Shown here: piece after piece, positions 43,541 through 55,100 of the stretch | How the letters are laid out: each line of letters starts with the position of its first letter | Numbering within the stretch: position 1 is the first letter of the stretch | Assembly (NCBI GenBank): GCA_030068145.1 | Contig: JAPJBO010000685.1 | Span: 1-64,000 of the forward strand | DNA: 64,000 nt | Reading direction: 5' to 3' | Source: Diplonema papillatum | Taxonomy: Eukaryota > Euglenozoa > Diplonemea > Diplonemida > Diplonemidae | Program-made: the position numbers and the translations under genes | The notes under the pieces: generated by a model | The model's database searches: none | What the model was told of the DNA's origin: nothing | Seen by the model: only the letters and a program-made list of their open reading frames with translations

Positions 43541-44980
43541 TGAAAAAAAAAAAAAACACAAAAAACGAGGACCGAGCTGGTGCTCCGTACCGCACCTGCA
43601 AGGATTGAGGGCACGGCAAGAGAGAATTTCTATCACACGGGAATTTGGACTGCGGGTTGGACAAGCTTGTCAGAGACCCTTTACTGTGTGCTACAGGTCC
43701 CCATCTAGGAGGCTCTAATGCAAAAGTCTTTCTCCACAGGGGAAAGCCGCCTCCACCGCGGCCTCCCGCGCACGAACATAGATTCCCCCCATCCCGCCCG
43801 CGTGTGAGGTTAAATGTATCCCCCCCGCTCTATTTCTAGTCTAAACCAGTGGCGCTTCCGCCCCCCCTTCCTGTTTTCAATAAACCAAAACTACGCATTT
43901 CTTTGAACTTGTTTCGTCCGAGGTTTTCATTTTGACTTCAGTCCCAGCTTCCGGCTGCCTTTAGTCTACTGAAGTAGCCGTTCCCTTTAGTCCGGGTTTA
44001 ATGGCACCTGAGAGGTTAGTTTCTCAGGCTTCGTCCAGTCTTTTGTCTTACCGAACGTCGAGACGGTGGAAGCTCTGTCTTTTTCCCTTTTCTTGCGATT
44101 CTGATTTGCCAGACTTGCCCGACAATCACAAAGTGAGGATTCGGGAAGGAACAAAGAAGCGAAACCGTCACAAGCGTCACAGGCAACTGACGGATCAAAC
44201 GCCACCGGAATAAAACAAAACATTTTTTCAGAGCCAACGTTATCTCCCGTTTCCTACCCCTGTGGCCCCTTCCTTTTTTCAGACTCATTCCTTTCGCTTC
44301 GCGTTGTTTCTGGCCACGGTAATCGCGCATGGGCCGCAAACGGCATGGCTGGCTGGGATGGCGCTTTCATAGGCGATGGGAATGCTGGAAAAGTCCGGGC
44401 TTTCGAGACTGCGAGTTCTCCTCGTGGTACCTGAGATTCTCCGTCAAGATGCAAGCCGCCGTCCGAAGGCCGAGCGATTGCCAAAAAGAGGAGAGCCTGC
44501 GACACAGCATGTCAGCGCACACCTCTACGATAATCTTATTGGCTATACCGGTATTACAACTGACTTCGTAGTGCCGTTGCCATCTTCCGTTCCTAGTGCG
44601 CCACGACAAGGGCGGTAAGAAGAATGCAGCACCCGAGAGCGCCACTCACAGCACCTTCAATCTGAGCCCAGACCTGACCCGCACCGACAATCCCGCATGT
44701 GTCCTCAGAGCCAATCCTTTTCCCGAAGTTACGGATCCAGTTTGCCGACTTCCCTTACCTACATTGTTCTGTCGGCCGGAGGCTTTTAGCCTAGGAGACC
44801 TATTGCGGTTAGCGGTACGGCCCGATGCAAGACCGTTACTGTCTGAACCCGCCTGGGAATGGAAGTCGATGCATGAGCGGCGGGTGGCCAGCAGCCTGCG
44901 AGGTTGTTGAAGGCACCTCCGGACTTTCTCGAGGGATTCCGACATATCCCACGCATCACTGGAAGCGGATCAGCCCCGTG
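43541..44980. other. no gene recognised; terminal motif at 43879-43900
   Basis: AATAAACCAAAACTACGCAT matches motifs at 2843, 25713 and 62125. Short frames only. Confidence 0.4.
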
Positions 44981-44989
44981 CAAGAGCCG

Positions 44990-47140
44990 GCGTTATAGCG
45001 CATGTGCAGGAGCAGCAGCTGCAAGAACGGATTCGAGCTGTCGTTGTAAGGGAAGCAGCGGTAGCCAAACGGGAGGCGAACGTAGCTGAAAGAGAACCGC
45101 TTGCCCACGAATCGGAAATTGCGAGAATGGGCAAGATAGCGCTAGTGCTCTGCGGCAGGAGGTAGCACTCCTTCGAGCGCAGCTGCGCCTAGTCGCGGCA
45201 ATTGCCAGCACAACCCCGTCAACAACCGAAGCAGCGCACATAATATCGAACACTCAGCTGCTACCCAGGACATACCCTCGCACCCAGCAGGAAGTCCCTC
45301 GGCTGCCCAAACATCAAGCCCACCTGCCGGAACGTCAGTTAAACGCCGAAAGATCGGAACCCTCTCAACCACCGAAGCGTTCCTGTATGAGCAAACAGCT
45401 GAACCCCCGGACTTCCCTTCTGCAACCCCAGACGTACCCATCAACGCGCCGGAAGGCCCAGCCCCCCAAACGTTAGCCTCAAGCCCGCCAGCCAGACGCT
45501 CGATCTCCAACCCGCCGACCACCGAAGCAGCGCCCACACACGAGCAATCAGCCGCAACCCCAGGTTTCTGTCCTGCAAACCTAGACGTACCCCAGCCGGA
45601 AGGGCCAGCCGCAAACTCCTCCGCCCGAACATCACACACAAACCCACCAGTCGGACCCTCAGCCAGACGTGGACAGATCGCAAACCCGTCGACCACCGGA
45701 GCAGCGCCCATACAGGAGCAATCAGCTGCGACCCGTCCTGACGCACTCGTGCAGCCAGCCGCAAACGCCTCAGCCGCCGAAACACCACCCACAAGCCCAC
45801 CGGTCACAACCACCCCGAAACGCCGACAGAAGCAGCGCCCATTTCTGAGCAATCAGCCGCAACCCCAGATTGCTGTCCTACAAACTCAGACGTACCCATG
45901 CATCCGGAAGGCCCAGCCGCAAACCCTTCAGCCGCCCAAAAATCCCCCACAAGCCCACCGGCCACAACCTCCGCCAAACGCCGACAGATCGCAAACCTGT
46001 TGACCACGGAAGCAGCGCCCATTTTGGCACCACCAGCTGCAAATCCAGATTTCCGTCCTGCAAACCCAGACGTTTTCATGCATCCGGAACCAGCCGCCCA
46101 AACAGCACCCTCAAGCCCGCCACCCGCCAGATCCTCAGGTAGACGCGGACAAATCGCAAACCCGTCGACCACCGAAGCAGCGCCCAGAAATGAGCAATCA
46201 GCTGCAACTCCAACTCCAGACTTCCGTCCTGACGTACCCATGCACCCGGAAGGCCCAGCCGCAAACCCCTCAGCCGCCCAAACATCACCCGCAAACCCAC
46301 CAGTTTCCGCGTTGGTCGTATGCGATAGCCTCTTGCAGTGGCACAACAACTGCACGGCAAGGCTCCTGAGCTCATGGAGGATATGCTCCCTGCACTTAAG
46401 GGTTGTGCTCCGCGGAAAGAGCCAGCAGGTTGAATCAGAGTGCGGATTCATTGCCACAGCACGGGCCCCACGGAATGCGAGGTGAAGCAGGTGGCCAAAG
46501 AAGTTGGCGCCAATTCGTGGTGTGATCCGGTGTCGTCGTTTGCCTTGGAGAAGTGGTGCCGTGACAACGGTGTGGGGTACATTCCTTCGGCATCAGTGCT
46601 GAAGAAGCAGCTCTCCGGGAAAAGCAGCCTCTTTCTCCCAGCAATGTGCTCTACCTGCGTGGCCCGGGAGACGTCGGGCATTATGTCGCCGTCTTCTGGA
46701 CAGCTGCAAGCCAAGTATTGGAGAAGAGGGTGTCCGTATCTACGGCTGTGGCCGGTGCCCAATTCTGGGATGCCGGTGTGATGGAGATGGTAAGCCCCGA
46801 AGGCAACGAGCCCCCTGGAACTACCGGTCAATCAAGCATCCCCAGTCTTGACGACGATGAGCCTCCTGCAACCCACCAAGCAGGCACCAGGATTCATGAC
46901 AACAAACCCCTTGTTGCATCCTCAGAGACTACCCATCAAGCAGGCAACTCCAGCCTTGAAGACAACGAGCCCCCTGCTGCATCCTCAGGGACTACCCATC
47001 AAGCAGGCAACTCCAACCTTGAAGACAACGAACCCCCTGCCGCATCGTCAGGGACTACCCATTAAGCAGGCAACTCCAGTCCCGGCGACAACGAGCTCCC
47101 GGCATCCTCAGGGACTACCCTTCAAGCTGACAAATCCTCC
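44990..47140 (+). pseudogene. repeat-rich broken coding region
   Basis: Coding-like segments in changing frames: a coiled coil (AVAKREANVAERERLAHESE, about 45030-45150); six or seven units of roughly 170 bp (about 45270-46310) encoding Pro/Ala/Asn-rich text such as PAANPSAAQTSPANPP; then ANSWCDPVSSFALEKWC and GDVGHYVAVFWTA (about 46500-46780), whose Cys and His spacing recalls papain-like cysteine peptidases; and finally 63-bp repeats (46820-47120, HQAGNSSLEDNEPPAASSG). No single open frame spans it. Function unknown. Confidence 0.4.
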
Positions 47141-47208
47141 GTATATTTCAAGCTGGATGCTGTATCTTGTCAGAACGATTGAAGTGACCAATAGTTTGAG
47201 ATACGTTC

Positions 47209-48192
47209 ATGCAACACCCGATGGCAGCAAAATCTAGAAGATACCGAGTCAAGATGAACGTCGCGGTAGCGCCGCTGCTGCTGCCCGCGCGCGCGGTGCC
47301 GTACTTAGCCCCCGACGAGCGCGAGTGCTTGACTGGGCGGGCCAAGCGGAGCCGGGTCGACGCGTACAGTACCTGCGTGCGAGGGTACCGGGGCGCCTCG
47401 CCGGCCTGCGGCCGCCGCCGAGCCCGCGCGAAGGTGCAGACGCGCGCCGCGGCGCTGACCCTGCCCGTCATCGACTGGACGTTCAAAGGCCTGACGACCA
47501 GCTGCGACCTCAGCGCCCTCGCCGCCTCCGCATCCGCCGCCGCCGCCGCCAGCCCCCACTCGGCTTCGAGGACCCAGGCTTCCGGCGGCGCGGCAAACTC
47601 TTCATCCCGGAAGAAGGCGGCGGGGATCCGGAAGGAGAGCACCGCGTCTCCCTCCGTGTTGGACGGAACTGCCAGCAACCTGTTGTTAGAAGAGCCCCGA
47701 CGCAGCAATCCGGATCCGGGCACCCCGTTGCTGGCGCAGAGTGGTTCTGGCGTCGATGCTGCTGTGTTGCATGGTAAAGGTGTAGTGAAGCTCGCTGGCA
47801 ACGGGTTCGCTTGTATTGCAGGTCTCGTCAAGTCCGTTCGGAGCTCTGTCGTTAGGGATATCGTTTGCCTGGATCTGTCGTGCAACCGGGTTGCACATCT
47901 TCCCTCGGACTTCGGGTTGCAGCTTCCTGTGGTGTGCGCCGTGTACCTCCACTCCAACTGTCTCTCCGACGTGAAGGAGCTGGCTACCCTCGGAGACTGC
48001 TCGCGGACGCTTGCTATCCTCACGCTGCACGGCAACTTCTCCCTCGACGCGGCGGTCTACAAGCCGCTGCTCCTCTCGCTGCTGCCGGCTCTCCGGTCTC
48101 TCGACTTCACCACCATCACCCCCAGCGACCGCGACGGAGCCCGCTCCGCAAAACTGCTCGACAGGAAAAGGCGCCACAGGTCGCCGACGTGA
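47209..48192 (+). CDS. LRRC51-like leucine-rich repeat protein
   Basis: A 327-residue open frame. The start shown is the first ATG; ATG 47254 (MNVAVAPLLLPARAV) is equally possible. The middle has IDWTFKGLTTSCDLSAL. The C-terminal part has leucine-rich repeats: IVCLDLSCNRVAHLPSDF, VCAVYLHSNCLSDVKELATL and LAILTLHGNFSLDA. It ends with RSLDFTTITPSDRDGAR, which resembles the LRR cap of LRRC51 (a family largely kept in organisms with cilia or flagella). Identification rests on these motifs. The Ala/Ser-rich segment at residues 100-150 is probably disordered. A 48-nt GT-AG stretch at 47774-47821 keeps the frame whether spliced or not. Confidence 0.65.
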   Translation: MQHPMAAKSRRYRVKMNVAVAPLLLPARAVPYLAPDERECLTGRAKRSRVDAYSTCVRGYRGASPACGRRRARAKVQTRAAALTLPVIDWTFKGLTTSCDLSALAASASAAAAASPHSASRTQASGGAANSSSRKKAAGIRKESTASPSVLDGTASNLLLEEPRRSNPDPGTPLLAQSGSGVDAAVLHGKGVVKLAGNGFACIAGLVKSVRSSVVRDIVCLDLSCNRVAHLPSDFGLQLPVVCAVYLHSNCLSDVKELATLGDCSRTLAILTLHGNFSLDAAVYKPLLLSLLPALRSLDFTTITPSDRDGARSAKLLDRKRRHRSPT

Positions 48193-48371
48193 AAGTCTTA
48201 GCCAAGGACGAGACCGCGAAATCGACATCCCAACAAGCTTGCGAGGAGTTATCTGCCTACATGGGAGAGCACGTGGGACGCTGATCCAACCCCAGCATGC
48301 TAAGTACACCCCGTTGTCTTAGTGAAAGAGTCTTCTGCTATTCTGTGTTTTGCGGAGCCCGCTCCGCAAAA

Positions 48372-48765
48372 CAGCTCGACAGGAACGCTGGCAAAGGGTT
48401 CACTTGTATAGCAGGGTCGTCATGTCCGTCCGGATCCCTGTCGTTCGGGATATCGTTTGCCTGAATCTGTCCTGCAACCGAGTTGCACACCTTCCCTCGG
48501 ACTTCGGGTTGCAGCTTCCTGTGGTGTGCGCTGTGCACCTCCACTCCTACCGTCTCTCCGATGTGAAGGAGCTGGCCACCCTCGCAGACTGCTCGTGGAC
48601 GCTTGCCATCCTCACGCTGCACGGCAACTTCTCCCTCGATGCGGCGGTCTACAAGCCGCTGCTCCTCTCGCTGCTGCCCGTCCTTCGGTCCCTCGACTTC
48701 ACCACCATCACCCCCAGCGACCGCGACGGAGCCCGCGCACAACGGCTCGACAGTAAAAGGCGGCT
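48372..48765 (+). pseudogene. partial duplicate of the LRRC51-like C-terminus
   Basis: Repeats the LRR half of the gene (VVRDIVCLNLSCNRVAHLPS, LRSLDFTTITPSDRDGARAQ) without the N-terminal half, about 590 bp downstream of the original. The frame is kept but there is no start of its own. Confidence 0.85.
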
Positions 48766-48767
48766 TG

Positions 48768-49080
48768 CCTTGAGCCACGCTTGCGCCGTTCTTCCCCCAG
48801 ACTTTCTCCCTCCCGAACTAGGACGACACGTCCGACTGCAACTACAACTGCAGTCTATTGTCGCAGGTTGTTGCTGCGCATCAAGTCACGCACAGTTCAA
48901 ACTGCAACTGCTACTGTCCGCCAGGCGGCTTGCCTTGAGCCGTTCTTCCCCCAGACTTTCTCCCGCCCGAACTAGGACGACACGTCCGACTGCAACTACA
49001 ACTAGTAGCAGTCTATTGTCGCAGGTTGTTGCTGCGTATCAAGTTCAAACTGCAACTACTACTTACCGCCAGGCGGCTTT
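48768..49080 (+). repeat. two tandem repeats of about 155 bp
   Basis: Each unit runs from GGCGGCTTGCCTTGAGCC through AACTAGGACGACACGTCCGA to GCAGGTTGTTGCTGCG and ends at CCGCCAGGCGGCTT. Confidence 0.88.
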
Positions 49081-49361
49081 CCAGCCGCGCAACGCGAGGT
49101 CGAGTTTCGCGGTGTCCTTTATCTTTTCTCTTTCCGTTCTTGTCCCTATCGGCACTGGTGCGTAGCCGATCAGCACGGTAAGACCGAAGTTGGAGCTTGC
49201 CACACTCCTACTATCGTGAGTGCGTGGAACACCGAGAGAGAGAGGGGTCAAGAACTCCGCAAACGAATGCAAACCAGTTCTGAATCCGTACCCGGCAGAC
49301 TTCGTGTGGTCAGGTACGAGCCACACACCAACAGAAGAAGCCGCCCCCCCTTTATTTCCCG

Positions 49362-49487
49362 TCTCAGTCCTGTCTGCAGACACTCAGGTTCCGCGCTGAT
49401 GCCGTGGCTTAAAGGACCGAAACACGGCGCAGACGGGACCAGTGTGCGGTGTTGAGCACATACCCATTCCAAGCACGTTCTTGCAAT
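49362..49487 (+). mobile_element. SINE-like family P, 126-bp copy, 17-bp target duplication
   Basis: The right part of the family, flanked by CCCCCTTTATTTCCCG-type sequence (49345-49361) and CCCCCCTTAATTACCCG (49488-49504), with two mismatches. Confidence 0.85.
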
Positions 49488-49765
49488 CCCCCCTTAATTA
49501 CCCGACTCTACCCTCAATAGTCAAGACTTTTGAAGACGGGTTTGCAGGTTTTTTTAAAACCTCAAAGATCTACCGGCACAACACAACAACAAAAGAAAAC
49601 CTCTTCAGAGTTTTCATAAAAAACCGATCTCGTCACAAGAAACGGTTTTGCACTTTTCCGTCACTCAGACTTGGCTAATCTTGCACAGGCCCCCTGCACT
49701 GTGGATAGTGGGAGGGGCGGGGCGGAAAAAGACGGTGAAAGAGCGGAGCAACGAACCATGTTGCC

Positions 49766-50296
49766 ATGCCTCCGGTAGCACCGGCGCAGGCGAGTCCCGA
49801 CGCGCGGCAACGCGACGTGTTGTCGACCCTGTCGGCAAAGCAGAAGGCGCGGGTGGAGGCGCTGCTGGCTGAGAAGGACGCGAAGATCGAGTTTCTCGAG
49901 CGGGAGTCCGAGGCCGCCCAGGCTGCCAGGGACCGTGACGTCGCGCTCCTCGAGAACGAGATCGTGGCCCTCAGGGCCGAGAACAGAAGGCTGCGCACCG
50001 CCCTCCCCGCAAGCGGCCTTCCCTGCGATGCGGAAGGCTTGATGCTCTCCTACCGGGCGCAGCTGGAGTCAGCTGTCACGCACGCGCAGTCCCTCGACCG
50101 GGAGAACACGGCGCTGGACAACGAGAACAGCAGGCTTTCCGCCTTGCTCGGCGGAGTCGGCCCTGCAGACGCCTTGTCCCTGGATCGCGACGGGCGACGC
50201 GACTCCTTCAACTTCTTGCAGGCAGAAGTGTCGCTGACGCCGGAACCTGTGCCGCCCATCCCAAGGCGCGCGCGGCATTGGGTGCTGGGGTTGTGA
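49766..50296 (+). CDS. coiled-coil protein, 176 aa
   Basis: An intronless frame from ATG 49766 to TGA. Heptad-rich segments run over residues 25-75 (EALLAEKDAKIEFLERESEA, LLENEIVALRAENRRLRTAL) and 95-130 (RENTALDNENSRLSALLGG), then a Pro-rich end (LTPEPVPPIPRRARHW). No family is recognised; it may be a structural or cytoskeletal protein. High GC at third positions and an even heptad pattern argue for a real gene. An upstream ATG at 49758 is out of frame. Confidence 0.7.
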   Translation: MPPVAPAQASPDARQRDVLSTLSAKQKARVEALLAEKDAKIEFLERESEAAQAARDRDVALLENEIVALRAENRRLRTALPASGLPCDAEGLMLSYRAQLESAVTHAQSLDRENTALDNENSRLSALLGGVGPADALSLDRDGRRDSFNFLQAEVSLTPEPVPPIPRRARHWVLGL

Positions 50297-51406
50297 AAAG
50301 GACCCTCGCAGCATATTACCAGTCGACCAGTCGCCCTGAGACTTTGAAAAAGTCCCGCAGTTTCAAGCGAAGACTACGCATTTCGTCGTCTCCGCTCTTC
50401 TCCTTTTTCTCGAATACATTTGTACCGGAGGGCTTCCGGAACAACGATTGCACATGAAAAGCTGAACGAAGCCAACGCAAACATTGACTCTATCCACTGA
50501 AGGAAGGTGACACGCCCCATACCATGTTGACATATCAAGTGATTGTACACGGCGGGCCACATGGTATCATTAGCATGCGAAACCTCAGAACAAGCGGGCC
50601 GTGTAGTGCCCCCCATCTCCTGACAGTACTACTAAGGTCTTTCCCCCAGAGAAGTTCATGCGTCCAAGAGTTGAAGTACACGTGATCATCAGGCCAGTTC
50701 ATGCTGTGACCGTCCGTTGCTTTTCGTTCATCGGTGCAAGTCCCATCGCCGGAAGTCTCCCTTACTCTTCTTTCCTTTTCTTTTCCGCCCTCGGTCCCCT
50801 CCACCCATAGAATCCATGTCGATACTCACGAACGAACGAAGAAGATTGTTGAAAAAGAAGAAGAAGAAAGAAAAGAAAAATAAAAAAATAAAAAGGCCGC
50901 ACCTGGTCCAGGAACGTGACGGTCAACCACAGCTTGCAAAGCTTGAGTCGGAGGCAGCACAGTGGTACAACCCCGTCCGCTCTGACCGTCTCGACGAGCT
51001 TGTGTTCAGCGCAAGCGCCAAGCCTCAAGGTGCACCATGCCTTGATGCTTTAGTTTGGGAAATCGGTAGCCACTTGACCCGTAGGCCCGTGGCTCTGCAG
51101 TACCGCCGACCACGTGAAGTTTGGCTCCCGTGTAGCAGGCTTTCCCTGGCACCTGTTGAAAAAGAAGTAAAGAAAGGACGGTTTCAGAGGCGACCATAAT
51201 ATTGAAGCAAATCATGGAAGCGTATTGTATCTTCGGACGTAGCGCGTAGCGGGGGACCTGTAGAAACGGCTAGGACAGTGCAACCCGCGTAACAGCCACG
51301 GTAGTACAAAACAGGTCAATCGAGCAAAGTGCGAGCCCGCAACAACTTCTGCCCTATTAGGTCTTGTAGTGGACTTTCAAGCCACTCACCCACACCGCTG
51401 CTACTG
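50297..51406. other. no gene recognised
   Basis: A TTTCAAGCGAAGACTACGCATTTCG block (50361-50385) combines ends of two recurrent motifs. A lysine-rich frame at 50850-50900 is low complexity. Confidence 0.4.
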
Positions 51407-51515
51407 CAGGCAGCGTGTTTTGGTGGTTGACCAGAATTCCTTACCTGAAAATGACACAGGGTAAGTACAAGTGGGAACCGGCACGCACAAACACAAGCGC
51501 CTGTCTTTTTTTCTC
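51407..51515 (+). repeat. dispersed repeat family S, copy
   Basis: GGCAGCGTGTTTTGGTGGTT, CAGAATTCCTTACCTGAA and GGCACGCACAAACACAAGCG, as in the copy at 16926. Confidence 0.75.
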
Positions 51516-52263
51516 CCACCCAGCTTGAAAGGAAATGCTCGACAAAGCTGCCAGACAAAGAACCGAAGGGATCCCAAGTGCGTAACACGTGTTGAGTGAG
51601 GTCATACGGGGTTACCCCCTCACAAGCACAACAGGGGGAAAAGCCCTGAGTGAAAAACAAACAACACACGGTGGTGTAAGCGAAGAACAAAATCAAATCG
51701 TGTTCGTAATGTATTTCCCCCGAAATCAATGGAGCCACGTCGAGTATTTCTTGAGAGGCGGCAAAAACCGATGCCACATTTGCTGCGCTTCTTGCGGGAA
51801 CGGTGGGGGGAAGGTTGGTGTTTTCCCAAGTTCTAAATATTTCTTTTGTTTCCTAGAAATGTTTTTGGGGTTCCGAATCGAGTTTCAAGGTACACTAAAA
51901 GCAGACGAGACGTCAATTGTTGTCGCTAGTCAATTGTAGCAAGCTCCGGCCCGTTTCAACACCATTTAGTTGCTCCCTGCTTCGTCCCTCCCGTCAGCTG
52001 TGGACGACTTAGTACCGAGCACCGCTGTTCTGTTACTCCCGCTTTTCTCTCCTCGCTTGCACCTGTGGTCAAAACGCACGGCAGCAGGATCATGCCCAAT
52101 ATCTGGAAGCTCTAGACATGAGCCTGCAAAATAAAGCCGCCCGAACATGTGCAGTTTTTCGGGAGGGGTGTTGCTCGGTAAGTGTGCCTGGACCACGAGC
52201 GTTCTCGGAGAATCGTAGAACATCGCCCCACCCCCCCGTGCCTGCAATTTCTTTTTCTTTTGC
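51516..52263. other. no gene recognised
   Basis: Short frames only. Confidence 0.4.
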
Positions 52264-52412
52264 AAGTATGCCAATACTGCAGGGAAATAGTTGACTAGAC
52301 CTCTTGAGTTTATGCTAACCACGAATTGGGGAGTCGGGAGAACCTACAAAGCCAAAAGCAGGACCGACCCCCCCGTTCGCGAGAAAAAGCGAAGCATAAA
52401 AGCACCTTCTTT
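52264..52412 (-). repeat. dispersed repeat family X, copy 2
   Basis: Matches 29617-29765, again with a T-rich left edge. It ends about 65 bp before the cyclophilin start codon, so it may form part of the 5' flank or leader. Confidence 0.85.
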
Positions 52413-52476
52413 TTCAAGAGCTGCAACTCAACTATTCCCGCAGAAGAAAAAGGCCGACAGGAGGCGGGCGGGGACG

Positions 52477-52514
52477 ATGTCGAAATTGCGGCTTGAGACG
52501 CAGCAAGGAACGAT
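52477..52514 (+). CDS. cyclophilin-type peptidyl-prolyl isomerase, exon 1
   Basis: A 38-nt exon: ATG, 12 codons (MSKLRLETQQGT) and two bases (AT) before the donor GTATGC. Spliced to C at 53091 it gives Ile, producing LETQQGTIVIKLLRDTAPAT, the standard first strand of cyclophilins. It was found by asking what should precede the truncated N-terminus of exon 2. Confidence 0.88.
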
Positions 52515-53090
52515 GTATGCTTCTGCTCTCTTCACGCGTACCACCCATTGCTGTATTTATGCCTCCCGAAACCCAAAAATGGGGAAATCCGAACTAATGC
52601 TTTCGCCGCAACGTCGTGCTACGCCCGTCGAAACGAAGCCGGTTTATCGTTTTTGAAACAATGCAGCTTTGCTATGCGGGTTCATTTCCAGGTTAGGAGC
52701 TCTGATCAACCACAAAGCACGCGTTCTTCTTGCACCAGCCAGGAAGGAAATGCTCGACGAAGTTGCCAGACAGAGCCGAAGGCATCCCAAGTGCGGCAAC
52801 GGTGAAAAACCATCACACGGTGCCAGCGAAGACCAAAGCCGTCGACATGTCAGTACAAACAAGAAGGTTGACAGCGTTGCAAGGATACAGGTCCTTCGCA
52901 CGCAGTAATAATGACAATACGCGAACGAAGGACAACCTCCAAGATTGTTGGTAAACTTCTTTATGAACAAAACATTGGCTAGCCGTAGTTAAAGTGTGCG
53001 GATACGTCTACAGCCCTTTCACTCAGCTTCAGTAGCCAACTGGAGACCCTAACACACAGAACCTCCAAACCACAATAAACGCTAAAACAG

Positions 53091-53541
53091 CGTGATCAAG
53101 CTCCTGCGCGACACGGCGCCGGCGACGTGCGAGCTGGTGGCGGGGCTGACGCAGGACGGCCTGTACCGCGACTGCGGCTTCTACCGCGCGGAGAAGGGGT
53201 TCTGCGTGCAGGCCGGGCTGCGGGCGGTCGACGGGACCGTGAAGAAGAATCCGAGGGGCAAAGTGCCGCTGGAATACGCGGTGCCCAACCGGAGAGGAAC
53301 AGTGGCCATGGCCCGGTGGGACGACCCCGCGTCGGGCGACGGCGAGTGGTTCATCAACCTGGGCAACAACACGAACTTGGACCGAACCGGTTCTTCCGGC
53401 TGGGCTCTGGGGTTCTGCGTGTGGGGCGAGGTGGTCGAGGGGCTGGAGGTGGCAGACGCCATCTCGCAGTTGCCGTCGCACAAAGCGGGCGGCATGTCGA
53501 TGCTGAACAGTGCCGTCGCGTTCAAAGCATCCATTGAGTGA
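53091..53541 (+). CDS. cyclophilin-type peptidyl-prolyl isomerase, exon 2
   Basis: Continues exon 1 (intron 52515-53090, phase 2, acceptor AACAG) to give 162 residues, the usual length of a single-domain cyclophilin. The active-site strand reads CGFYRAEKGFCVQAGL with the catalytic Arg at residue 45. RGTVAMARWDDPASGDGEWF and INLGNNTNLD match the substrate-binding region, and GWALGFCVWGEVVEGLEVAD the C-terminal strand. Cyclophilins catalyse proline cis-trans isomerisation as folding helpers. This subtype (CGFYR-ae-gF, PLEY, ARW-DP) is seen in many protists and plants. No targeting signal is visible, so the cytosol is the default location. Confidence 0.92.
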
Positions 53542-53667
53542 CCGCACGCGCTGTGTTCTTCCGGAGCGAACCTATCGCTCAGCAGCACCGCGGCACACAC
53601 AAATGCGTACATCCCGCCCTTTGACATGCGCACCCCAACTCCTTCGGGATACTCTCTCGTTCCTAGG

Positions 53668-53812
53668 GTGACGTGTAACCATCCCTGGAGGGGGTGACAA
53701 TTTCTAAACGTGTAAACACACATCGCGTGCGTAATTGTCACCCCTACGTTTGAAATCGTCACCGTCGGCGATTTTTGCATTTTTGGGGGCTGACAATCAC
53801 ACACGTCACCCT
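53668..53812. mobile_element. small MITE-like palindrome
   Basis: Ends AGGGTGACGTGT and ACACGTCACCCT are inverted. Nested inside are further GGTGAC/GTCACC pairs, such as GGGGTGACAATT with AATTGTCACCCC. Non-coding; no clear target duplication. Confidence 0.6.
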
Positions 53813-54639
53813 TGGCACACGGTCATTGGGCCTCGTGCGGTGCGCGGATCAACAAGCTAAGCTGCAGTCGATCCGAGGGCGCCGGTGCGAAAAATGAACG
53901 GCCAAGGCGATCGCGCTCCCAGAAATTGGCTCAGGATGACCTGCGTCAGGCCGCGGTGTTCACAGTTCCCAGCGCCAAGTCATCCCCGGGCGAGGCGCGG
54001 TGGCCCCCTTACTGACCGAGAGGGAGAGGCGGTTCTCAGGGGGGTGCGCCGACAAAGACTTGCGGGAAATCAACCTCGCGGCAAACCGTTGATCCTTTTT
54101 TTTTGGCGTGCCGGTCGTGCCCTTTTTCGACATAATTGCATGTCTCCCGCCCGTTAATGTTCATTGAACAACCGATGGCTGTTTTTCTTTTCCCCCTACG
54201 CATCGCACTTGTTCGGCGGTACTGCAAAGCCACAGACCTGGGCATCGATTCTCCGAACCAATGATCGTGGCGTGTGCGGCCGGTCTATTCTGCCGGGTGT
54301 GTTGTGGAAAACAAAATTTTGGCGTCATAAAAAAATATATACACGGTACAAGGAGCTGTCCTTTCCTCATTGGAAGCAGTCCAGAAATCCACCAAACAAA
54401 ACCACTAAAAGCCGCCCCCCCCCTCACCCATTGACACACGAGTCGACGGAGACCGTTGCAACCCGTAGCTCGCGGGTCGGCTCTCATCAGGGTTCTGACT
54501 GAGTTTAACCTAATTACATTCGTCTTCCGTCTGGGGGTTGCCTGACCTTGGCGTCCGGCTCTCTGTCGACTTTAGCCTGCCTGGCTGTAGTGGCGAGATC
54601 GCTTCGACTTTGGTCGGGCTTGGCGTAACCGTAGCCAAA
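53813..54639. other. no gene recognised
   Basis: Short frames on both strands. Confidence 0.4.
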
Positions 54640-55100
54640 GAAATCTTCCTGCAGGAAAACGACCGAGGTTCACAACCCTCGTTTTGCCCAATAAATCTTC
54701 CTGCAGGAAAACGAACGAGGTTCACAACCCTTGGTTTGACCCGAGCCCAAGAAATCTTCCTGTCAGGAAAACGACCGAGGCTCACAACCCTTGTTTTGCC
54801 CAATAAATCTTCCTGCAGGAAAACGAACGAGGTTCACAACCCTTGGTTTGACCCGAGCCCAAGAAATCTTCCTGTCAGGAAAACGACCGAGGTTCACAAC
54901 CCTTGTTTTGCCCAATAAATCTTCCTGCAGGAAAACGAACGAGGTTCACAACCCTTGGTTTGACCCGAGCCCAAGAAATCTTCCTGTCAGGAAAACGACC
55001 GAGGCTCACAACCCTTGTTTTGCCCAATAAATCTTCCTGCAGGAAAACGAACGAGGTTCACAACCCTTGGTTTGACCCGAGCCCAAGAAATCTTCCTGTC
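54640..55100 (+). repeat. 112-bp tandem array, left part
   Basis: Units made of two half-units: CAGGAAAACGAACGAGGTTC, ACAACCCTTGGTTTGACCCG then AAATCTTCCTGTCAGGAAAA, CCTTGTTTTGCCCAATAAAT. The array continues after the transposon at 58613-58872, in the same orientation. Confidence 0.95.
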
